From JAICNG01 sp035249985 (GTDB lineage: Bacteria > Gemmatimonadota > Gemmatimonadetes > Gemmatimonadales > Gemmatimonadaceae), in assembly GCA_035249985.1 (NCBI GenBank), contig DATFFP010000070.1, positions 1-64,000 on the forward strand: a stretch of 64,000 nucleotides of DNA. The letters are read 5' to 3'. A program made the position numbers and the translations under genes. How positions within the stretch are numbered: the stretch's first letter is position 1; each line of letters begins with the position of its first letter. Under the pieces are notes generated by a model that had not been told where the DNA came from, made no database searches, and saw only the letters and a program-made list of their open reading frames with translations. This document shows, one piece after another, positions 36,431 through 43,347 of this stretch.

Positions 36431-36869
36431 GGAACGGGGCGTCGACCGTGCCGGCTCCGCCTCGATGCGTTTTCAGGGCTTTCGTCGCGCGGCGGTCCTC
36501 TTCGCGCGGGCGCTGACGCTGCGGTGCCCGAACTGCGGCGCACGCAGAATCGTCGCGACGTGGTTCAAGCTCGCACCCGCGTGTCCGACGTGTCATCTGC
36601 GACCGGATCGCGGCGAATCTGATTACTTCCTCGGCGGGATGATGTTCAACATTGCCCTCGCCGAGGGTGTCTTTGTCCTCGCGCTCATCGCGACGCTGGC
36701 GGTGACCTGGCCCCGCGTGCCCTGGTCTCTGCTCCAATACGGGGCACCGGCCGCGATGGTGCTGGCGCCCATCCTTCTCTATCCGTTCTCCAAGCTCGTG
36801 TGGCTGGCCTTCGATCTCATGCTGCGGCCGGTCGTACCTAACGACTTCGCCCCGCCGCACCCTCACTGA
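36423..36869 (+). CDS. DUF983 membrane protein
   Basis: 148 residues. Two CxxC knuckles (CPNCGARR, CPTCHLRPDRGESDYFLGGM) precede two membrane helices (NIALAEGVFVLALIATLAV, GAPAAMVLAPILLYPFSKLV), the DUF983 layout. The knuckles suggest zinc binding. A start at Met15 (MRFQGFRR) is also possible. Confidence 0.85.
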   Translation: MGEERGVDRAGSASMRFQGFRRAAVLFARALTLRCPNCGARRIVATWFKLAPACPTCHLRPDRGESDYFLGGMMFNIALAEGVFVLALIATLAVTWPRVPWSLLQYGAPAAMVLAPILLYPFSKLVWLAFDLMLRPVVPNDFAPPHPH

Positions 36870-36895
36870 GCCGTTCTCGCACCTCCGATCACTCC

Positions 36896-38335
36896 ATGCA
36901 CGATTCGCAGGACGCCGCGCTCGCCGAGGCTGCCGCCGCCGGCGCTGATCGCCCCCAGCGCACGTGGGACGCGGTCAAGGATGCCATTCGCGGGACGCAT
37001 CACGATTACACGGAAGGCCCGATCGGACGCGCGATCTTCCTGCTCGCGGTCCCCATGGTGCTCGAGACCGTGATGGAGAGCGTCTTCGCCGTCGTCGACG
37101 TGTTCTTCGTGTCCCGCCTCGGTGCCGACGCCGTCGCAACCGTCGGGCTCACGGAATCGATGATGATCCTCGTCTACTCGCTCGCGATGGGGCTGGGAAT
37201 CGGCGCGACCGCGACGGTGGCGCGGCGCACCGGTGAGCGCGACGCGGAAGGCGCCGCCCACGCCGCCGCCCAGGCGCTGCTGCTCGGTCTCATTGTCTCG
37301 GTCATCCTCGGAGTGCTCGGCGTCGTTCTCGCCCCCACGTTGTTGCGGATCATGGGCGGATCTCCGGCCGTCATCGCCAACGCAGCCTTCATGCAGGTGA
37401 TGCTCGGCGGGAATGCGACCGTCCTGCTGCTGTTCCTCATCAACGCGATCTTCCGCGGCGCGGGTGATGCCGCGATCGCGATGCGTGTGCTCTGGCTCGC
37501 GAACTGGATCAACATCGTGCTCGGGCCCCTGCTCATCTTCGGCATTGGGCCGTTCCCGGAGCTCGGTGTGGTCGGGGCTGCGGTGGCAACCAACATCGGG
37601 CGGGGAACTGGGGCACTGTACGCCATCAGCCGGCTGTTCCGCCCCGGAGCGCGCGTGCACGTCGCGCGTCGCCACTTCGCATTCGATCCCGCGCTCATGT
37701 GGCAGATGGTTCGCTTGTCCGGGTCGGGCACGTTTCAGATCCTCATCGGCAGCGCAAGCTGGATCGGATTGATTCGTGTGATCTCGAGCTTCGGAAGTGT
37801 CGCGCTTGCCGGCTACACGATCGGGATGCGGGTCATCATCTTCGCGTTGCTGCCGTCGTGGGGGCTGAGCAACGCGGCGGCCACCATGGTGGGGCAGGCG
37901 TTAGGCGCCAAGAAGCCCGAGCGCGCCGAGCGTGCCGTCTGGCTCGCGGCGCGCTACAATCTCGTGTTCCTCGGCATCGTCGGCTTCCTCTTCGTCCTCT
38001 TCGCGCGAGGGATCGTATCACTCTTTACCACCGAAGTGGCGGTGGCGGCGTACGCGGTGGACTGCCTGCGCATCATTGCGCTCGGCTTCCTCTTCTACGC
38101 GTACGGCATGGTGATCACCAGCGCGTTCAACGGCGCCGGCGACACATGGACACCGACGTGGCTGAATGTCGTGGTGTTCTGGATGTGGGAGATTCCACTC
38201 GCGTACGCGCTTGCCGTGGCGCTGGACATGGGCCCACGCGGCGTCTTCGTCTCGATCACGGTCGCCTTTTCCACGCTGGCGGTCGTGAGCGCGTGGCTGT
38301 TCAAGAAGGGGCGGTGGAAGACGCGTCGAGTGTGA
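36896..38335 (+). CDS. MATE-family efflux transporter
   Basis: 479 residues, twelve predicted membrane helices. MATE blocks: PMVLETVMESVFAVVDVFFV, GLTESMMILVYSLAMGLGIG, ALGAKKPERAERAVWLAARY and a C-terminal AFNGAGDTWTPTWLNVVVFW. It exports cationic drugs or metabolites by Na+ or H+ antiport. A long charged N-terminus (about 40 residues) precedes the first helix. It is followed by an inverted repeat and a convergent gene. Confidence 0.93.
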   Translation: MHDSQDAALAEAAAAGADRPQRTWDAVKDAIRGTHHDYTEGPIGRAIFLLAVPMVLETVMESVFAVVDVFFVSRLGADAVATVGLTESMMILVYSLAMGLGIGATATVARRTGERDAEGAAHAAAQALLLGLIVSVILGVLGVVLAPTLLRIMGGSPAVIANAAFMQVMLGGNATVLLLFLINAIFRGAGDAAIAMRVLWLANWINIVLGPLLIFGIGPFPELGVVGAAVATNIGRGTGALYAISRLFRPGARVHVARRHFAFDPALMWQMVRLSGSGTFQILIGSASWIGLIRVISSFGSVALAGYTIGMRVIIFALLPSWGLSNAAATMVGQALGAKKPERAERAVWLAARYNLVFLGIVGFLFVLFARGIVSLFTTEVAVAAYAVDCLRIIALGFLFYAYGMVITSAFNGAGDTWTPTWLNVVVFWMWEIPLAYALAVALDMGPRGVFVSITVAFSTLAVVSAWLFKKGRWKTRRV

Positions 38336-38417
38336 GGTGATCCAGGTGTCGAGGTGATCGAGGTAACCGCACGTCGCCTTGATCACCTGGACCGTCTCGA
38401 CCACCTCGATCACCTGG
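38334..38417. repeat. Inverted repeat of GAGGTGATC-type units
   Basis: Left arm 38334-38364 (GAGGTGATCCAGGTGTCGAG and on), right arm 38381-38417 (GATCACCTGG... CACCTCGATCACCTGG). Both arms are tandem 8-9-nt units. It lies between convergent MATE and NAGPA-like genes and overlaps the stop region of the latter. Confidence 0.82.
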
Positions 38418-39330
38418 GGAGCGCGACGAAGCCGAGCGGGACCTGCCGAATCCCACGCCACGTGTGCACCGCCCCACCGACCTCACGCACCAGCAGCTGG
38501 CTCGAAATGCCTCCGTCGAGCAGCACGGCACGCGAGGCACCCAATGCGCCCATGACCGCCGCCATCTCCGGCGTCGTGAGGCCGAACGGAAGATTCGACA
38601 GGGCGCCGCCAAGCGCCTCGAACCGCGTCATGGCGACGAGGATGCGACCATCGCGCAGCAGTCCGAGCGCGAGGCGCGCATCGCGGTGCCGCAGGTTCAC
38701 GCCGCTCCCGCCGGCGAACAGCTGCCGGGGCACCTCGCCGTCGGCGAGCAGTACGGCGGGGTAGGACTGGAACGCCAGCGCGATGTCTGCCTCCTGCCTG
38801 ACGAGGCCCACGCTGTCGGCGGGAACGAGGCGCACGCGCCCGGAGGCGTCGACGACGACGGCGGGCGCGAGTGGACCGGAGCCCGGCGGGCGCACCTCGC
38901 GCCCATCACGCACGACCCACCCCCACGGCCCGCTTTCGGAGAACTGCCCCGCGTTGAACGCCACCAGCGCTTCGGCGGGCGCCTGGTCGATGGTCCAGCC
39001 GCGCCCGCGGCCCGCAGGCTCGTGAGTCCCCGCGAGCGTTAGGCGGACACGCGATGGGTCGAGGCGCGCGACGATGACCCGCAGCCGCCAGGCTTCGCCG
39101 CTTCCCGACAGTCGAAAGGTCCCCCACTCGACGCCCGGGGCGGCGACGTGCCACTGCACGGCGCTCTCGACGATCGCGAGTGCCCCCGTCCACTGGCGCG
39201 GTGCCCGATCGTCGCGCCACCACTCGTGCCATGTGCCGTCCCGCTCGACGGCGAGCGCGGCGGGATCGCTCGCGAGAGACAGCGCGACGAGCGCGGCCGC
39301 ACCGCAGCAGACGAGTGTGCGGCCCGCCAT
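38410..39330 (-). CDS. Phosphodiester glycosidase (NAGPA/DUF2233-like), exported
   Basis: 306 residues with a signal peptide (ALVALSLASDPAALA). The NAGPA fold is indicated by ALVAFNAGQF, HRDARLALGLLRDGRILVAM, LTTPEMAAVMGALGASRAVL and LDGGISSQLLV. In this family the enzyme uncovers a sugar phosphodiester or modifies cell-wall glycan. Its start lies four bases from the stop of the next gene on the minus strand, so they form a two-gene operon. Confidence 0.83.
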   Translation of the reverse strand: MAGRTLVCCGAAALVALSLASDPAALAVERDGTWHEWWRDDRAPRQWTGALAIVESAVQWHVAAPGVEWGTFRLSGSGEAWRLRVIVARLDPSRVRLTLAGTHEPAGRGRGWTIDQAPAEALVAFNAGQFSESGPWGWVVRDGREVRPPGSGPLAPAVVVDASGRVRLVPADSVGLVRQEADIALAFQSYPAVLLADGEVPRQLFAGGSGVNLRHRDARLALGLLRDGRILVAMTRFEALGGALSNLPFGLTTPEMAAVMGALGASRAVLLDGGISSQLLVREVGGAVHTWRGIRQVPLGFVALPR

Positions 39331-39334
39331 CGAA

Positions 39335-40186
39335 TCAGTAGGTCTGCAGGATCGTCTCGTACTGCCGGAGGTCGGCCCGGCGTGCGTTCAGCGCGGCCAG
39401 CTCGGCGTCGGTAAAGGCATACGTCGTCTCCCCGCGGGTGATCTTGTCGTCACCTAACGACAGCCATGCCAGCACGCGCTCGCGCGCGATGCGATACTGC
39501 TCTTCAGGGATTCCCGACGCCCGCGAGCCATCGCTCAGGGTGCTGAGGCTGACGGGCTGGGCAGGGGCCTCCGGCCGTACGGGCTCGTCGCGGGGCGTCC
39601 CGCACTCGGCGTTCGCCCGCTTCTCGATGTCGCTGGTGCCGTACTGCGCCACGGCCGCCCCCATGATCGAGGTCAGCGAGTCGGTGAGGCGTCGCGCTTC
39701 GGTCATGTCACCGCGCTGCTGCGCGTTCTGGATGCGCAGCGCGATGGCCTTGAGCTTCATCGTATCGGTGCTCTGCACGAAGCTCTGCCCCTGCTGCGAC
39801 CGGGTCGCCATCTCGGTGCGATACTTCTCGGTGCACGCGTTCCACGCCGCGCGCTCCTTCTCCCACGCGGCGTGTGCACGCTCGTACTCCTCTCGCTGCT
39901 GTCGGTACGCCGCTTCGCGCTGGCTGCGACCTGCCTCGTTCTCGCGGTTCCTCGCCGCCACCTGGGCTTCGGCGGCGAAGCCGGTGAGCAGCTGCGCGAC
40001 GCGAGCCTCGGTGAGCTCGACGACGACATTGTCGAACGTCGGTGTCACGCGCGTACCAGCAGCCGCTTTCGGTGCGACCTTGTTCGCGACGGCCTTCTCG
40101 GCTCGCTTCTTCAGAGCGCCGAGCTGAGCGTGAGCTGGGGATGAGATCGTGGCGAGGGCGAACGCCAGGCAGAGCGCGCGCAGCAT
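39335..40186 (-). CDS. Exported coiled-coil hypothetical protein
   Basis: 283 residues with a clear signal peptide (FALATISSPAHAQ). Residues about 85-140 form an Arg/Glu/Gln-rich coiled coil (RENEAGRSQREAAYRQQREE). Two Cys (NACTEKY, NAECGTP) could form a disulfide. No known family. It is divergent from the PadR gene and shares its 156-bp control region. Confidence 0.7.
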   Translation of the reverse strand: MLRALCLAFALATISSPAHAQLGALKKRAEKAVANKVAPKAAAGTRVTPTFDNVVVELTEARVAQLLTGFAAEAQVAARNRENEAGRSQREAAYRQQREEYERAHAAWEKERAAWNACTEKYRTEMATRSQQGQSFVQSTDTMKLKAIALRIQNAQQRGDMTEARRLTDSLTSIMGAAVAQYGTSDIEKRANAECGTPRDEPVRPEAPAQPVSLSTLSDGSRASGIPEEQYRIARERVLAWLSLGDDKITRGETTYAFTDAELAALNARRADLRQYETILQTY

Positions 40187-40297
40187 TGGAGGTGTCTCCT
40201 GATCGGGATCGAGCGGGATGGGCGGGACGTGGTCGGCAAGTTGTCGGAAAACATACGGCGGGTCGAGCGTCGCGCCAACCTCACGAAACCCAGGTCA

Positions 40298-40321
40298 ACG
40301 ATATATCGTACGTACTATCGT
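40298..40321. promoter_or_regulatory. Candidate PadR operator (palindromic)
   Basis: ACGATATATCGT (40298-40309) is a perfect 12-bp palindrome, followed directly by the related ACGTACTATCGT (40310-40321). It is strikingly AT-rich for this genome and lies 21 bases before the PadR start, in the shared divergent promoter region. PadR regulators usually bind such dyads and repress their own genes; binding here is inferred. Confidence 0.6.
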
Positions 40322-40342
40322 CAGAACCTCCGGGGTATCCCA

Positions 40343-40927
40343 ATGTGCACGCACGATCGCTGGCCGCACCATCACGGCAGGAAGGGCTCGTCCGATTTCG
40401 ATCCAGGCGTATTCGGGTTTTGGGGCGGACCGTGGCGCAGGCGCGGCGGCCCCTGGCGCGGCGGCCGCATGTTCGAGCAGGGCGACCTCAAGTACGTGAT
40501 CCTGCAGCTGTTGGAGGAGAAGCCCCGCCACGGCTACGAGATCATCAAGGAGCTCGAGGACCGTTTTTCCGGGGCATACTCACCCAGTCCCGGTACGGTC
40601 TACCCGACCCTCACCATGCTCGTCGACCTCGGCTTCGCGGTCGCGCGAGAAGAGGAAGGCGGGAAGAAGATCTACGAGATCACCGATGCGGGTCGCGCTC
40701 ACCTGGCCGAGCACAAGACGACCGTCGACGACATCTTCGAGCGGATGGCGCAGTTCGGGTCCAGCCTCTTCGGCGGGAAGATGACGGACGTCAATCGCGC
40801 GTTCGCCGATCTCGGCCGGGCGGTTTACGGAAGCGCCTTCCGTCGGAACGTGGAGAGCGACGTGCTGGCGAAGATGCGCGAGGTCCTCGAGCGCGCCGCG
40901 AAGGAGATCGACGGGCTCACGAAGTAG
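40343..40927 (+). CDS. PadR-family transcriptional regulator
   Basis: 194 residues from ATG 40343. The N-terminal 45 residues are a His/Gly/Trp/Arg-rich tail (WPHHHGRKG, GGPWRRRGGPWRGGRM). The PadR winged helix follows (FEQGDLKYVILQLLEEKPRH, GYEIIKELEDRFSG, SPGTVYPTLTMLVDLGF, GGKKIYEITDAG), then a C-terminal dimerisation helix. It is a repressor; the ligand is unknown. A strong terminator follows. Confidence 0.9.
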   Translation: MCTHDRWPHHHGRKGSSDFDPGVFGFWGGPWRRRGGPWRGGRMFEQGDLKYVILQLLEEKPRHGYEIIKELEDRFSGAYSPSPGTVYPTLTMLVDLGFAVAREEEGGKKIYEITDAGRAHLAEHKTTVDDIFERMAQFGSSLFGGKMTDVNRAFADLGRAVYGSAFRRNVESDVLAKMREVLERAAKEIDGLTK

Positions 40928-40965
40928 CCGCTGGACGCCGTCGAGGCGCGGCGTAGATTGCATGA

Positions 40966-40997
40966 CGGGTCGCGGCCACAGCCGCGACCCGTTTTTT
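40966..40997 (+). terminator. Rho-independent terminator after PadR
   Basis: Stem CGGGTCGCGGC (40966-40976), loop CACA, complement GCCGCGACCCG (40981-40991), then six T residues. Perfect 11-bp stem. It is the only classical terminator I found, in contrast with the heptamer hairpins, which have no T-tract. Confidence 0.95.
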
Positions 40998-41025
40998 GCG
41001 TCCCGAGGGGTCGTCGTACCTCTTC

Positions 41026-43086
41026 ATGACCGTAGAGCCCCCAGAACCGACCGGGGCGGAGCCGGCAGTGCCGCTCCCGCCCAACACCCCTGCCGACCCC
41101 ACGAGCACGGGGGAGATCGCGGTCCGCACGCCGCCGAGCTCGGGCACTCCCGCGCCGCCGCCCAGGAATCCGGCTCAGCCGCATCCTCATCGGCACCGCC
41201 CCGAGGAACACCCCACCGGGAAGCGGCTCGCGATCCTTTCGCTCACGGCGCTCGGCGTCGTGTACGGCGACATCGGGACCAGCCCGCTGTACGCGATCAA
41301 GGAAACGTTCAAGCCAGACTACGGGCTCGCTCCGACACCGGTGAACGTGTACGGGGTGCTGTCGCTGATCGTGTGGGCGTTGCTTCTGGTGATCAGCGTG
41401 AAGTACGTGCTGTTCATCCTGCGCGCTGACAACCGTGGCGAAGGTGGTGTCCTTGCCCTTCTCGCGCTCGTGCAGAGCGGGGCCCGACGGCGGCGCGACG
41501 CTCGGCGCCGGGCGATCCTCATCGCGCTCGGCCTCGTCGGGGGCGCATTTCTCTACGGCGACGGAATCATCACGCCGGCGATCTCCGTCCTCTCGGCGGT
41601 GGAAGGCATCGAGATCGCCACGCCCGCGCTCAGGCACCTGATCGTGCCGATCGCGTTCGTCATCATCGCCGGACTATTCGCCGTTCAGCGATTCGGGACG
41701 GCGCGGGTCGGCACGACCTTCGGGTGGATTACGCTGACCTGGTTTCTCAGCATTGCCGGGCTGGGGATCGTGGAGATCGCGCGCGGCCCGGAAGTGTTGT
41801 GGGCGCTCAACCCGTGGAACGGCGTGCGCTTCTTCTTCGATCACCCCAAGGTCTCGTTCGTGGTGCTCGGCGCCGTCGTTCTCGTGATCACGGGCGGCGA
41901 GGCACTCTATGCGGACATGGGACATTTCGGGAAGCGCCCAATCCGCGTGGTGTGGTTCGGCCTCGTCTTCCCGGCACTGCTGCTCAACTACTTCGGCCAG
42001 GGCGCACTCCTGCTCCGCAACCCTGCGGCGATCGAGAATCCTTTCTATCTCCTCGCCCCAAGGCCGCTTCTCATCCCCCTGCTGTTCGTGGCCACCGCCG
42101 CCACGATCGTCGCCTCGCAGGCGCTCATCTCGGGGGCCTTTTCGCTGACACAGCAGGCGATCCAGCTCGGGTACATGCCGCGCATGACCATCCAGCATAC
42201 GTCCGCTCGTGAGGCAGGGCAGATTTACATCCCCGAGGTCAACAAGGCCCTCGCGATCGGCACGCTGCTGCTGGTGGTGGGCTTCGGCTCGGCAGGGGCG
42301 CTCGGCGGCGCTTACGGCGTCGCCGTCACCGGGACCATGGCGATCACCACGGTGCTGTTCGTCGCGGTGGCACGGCAGCGCTGGAACTGGAAGCCGTGGC
42401 AGGTCTGGACGTTCCTCGCGCTCTTCCTGACGATCGATCTCGCTTTCTTCTCGTCGAACCTGCTGAAGATCCCACACGGCGGATGGGTACCGTTACTCGT
42501 CGCCGTCATCGTGTACACCCTCATGACGACGTGGAAGCGCGGACGCATGCTCCTCTCGAGCATCCTCCGTCGCAGCTCGCTGCCGCTCGAGCTCTTCCTG
42601 CGTGACGTCGGTAACCGCAAACCGGTTCGCGTCCCCGGAACGGCGGTGTTCATGACGTCCGATCCCGAGGGCACACCGGTCGTGCTGCTGCATCACCTCA
42701 AGCACAACAAAGTGCTGCACGCGCAGGTGATGCTGATGTCGATCGTCTCGGTGGAGGTCCCGGAGGTACCTGACGAGGAGCGTGTCGAGGTCGAGCGGCT
42801 CTCCGAGAACTTCGTTCGCGTCATCGCGCGCTACGGCTTCATGGAGACGCCCAACGTCCCCGAGATCCTCGAGTACTGCGAGGAGAGTGGCATCACGCAT
42901 CTGCGGGCGCACGAAGTCTCCTTCTTCCTCGGCCGCGAGCGCCTCATCCCCACCGGTAGCTCACGCATGGCGCGCTGGCGCAAGAAGCTGTTCGGCATCA
43001 TGTCGCGCAACGCACAAGGCGCGACGGAGTTTTTCCAGATCCCGCCGAATCGAGTCGTCGAGCTCGGGGCGCAGATCGAGTTTTGA
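41026..43086 (+). CDS. kup: Kup-type potassium transporter
   Basis: 686 residues from ATG 41026. A long Pro/Ala-rich N-terminus (about 60 residues) precedes the Kup signature LGVVYGDIGTSPLYAIKETF. Twelve membrane helices follow; the blocks ALYADMGHFGKRPIR and SPFxLLAP-like NPFYLLAPRPLL are conserved. A cytoplasmic domain of about 150 residues ends it. It takes up K+ with protons. ATG 41026 is preferred to TTG 40996, which lies in the terminator. Confidence 0.95.
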   Translation: MTVEPPEPTGAEPAVPLPPNTPADPTSTGEIAVRTPPSSGTPAPPPRNPAQPHPHRHRPEEHPTGKRLAILSLTALGVVYGDIGTSPLYAIKETFKPDYGLAPTPVNVYGVLSLIVWALLLVISVKYVLFILRADNRGEGGVLALLALVQSGARRRRDARRRAILIALGLVGGAFLYGDGIITPAISVLSAVEGIEIATPALRHLIVPIAFVIIAGLFAVQRFGTARVGTTFGWITLTWFLSIAGLGIVEIARGPEVLWALNPWNGVRFFFDHPKVSFVVLGAVVLVITGGEALYADMGHFGKRPIRVVWFGLVFPALLLNYFGQGALLLRNPAAIENPFYLLAPRPLLIPLLFVATAATIVASQALISGAFSLTQQAIQLGYMPRMTIQHTSAREAGQIYIPEVNKALAIGTLLLVVGFGSAGALGGAYGVAVTGTMAITTVLFVAVARQRWNWKPWQVWTFLALFLTIDLAFFSSNLLKIPHGGWVPLLVAVIVYTLMTTWKRGRMLLSSILRRSSLPLELFLRDVGNRKPVRVPGTAVFMTSDPEGTPVVLLHHLKHNKVLHAQVMLMSIVSVEVPEVPDEERVEVERLSENFVRVIARYGFMETPNVPEILEYCEESGITHLRAHEVSFFLGRERLIPTGSSRMARWRKKLFGIMSRNAQGATEFFQIPPNRVVELGAQIEF

Positions 43087-43177
43087 TTTCGTAAGAACCG
43101 GAGGAGCGGGACTCGCGTGGCTCGGATGCTGGGCCGAGCTTAGGCCGATCATGCTCGCCACTTCTCTCAAGGAGCGT

Positions 43178-43275
43178 GACGGCTGACCACAGAGGCACAG
43201 AGACACGGAGGACAGCGCACTGCAGCGCTGCAGTGCGCTGTCCTCCGTGCCTCTGTGCCTCTGTGGTCAGCCGTC
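43178..43275. repeat. 98-bp near-perfect palindrome (CACAGAGG/CACGGAGG units), copy 2
   Basis: Arms 43178-43226 and 43227-43275 (49 nt) meet with no spacer and have one mismatch (A/G at the eighth base of the third unit). Outer cap GACGGCTGACC, then 8-nt units CACAGAGG CACAGAGA CACGGAGG, then a unique centre GCGCACTGCAGC. It lies between kup and the M14 peptidase gene, both plus strand. Confidence 0.95.
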
Positions 43276-43347
43276 GCGCTCGTTGCGAATTGTACTTCCC
43301 GCTGTACTATGTGCGCCACGCCACCACTCACGCCTCACTCCCCATCC

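Noticed and set aside
40229..40342. Earlier ATG for the PadR gene
   Set aside because: It would run through the palindromic operator and lacks similarity to the PadR family start.
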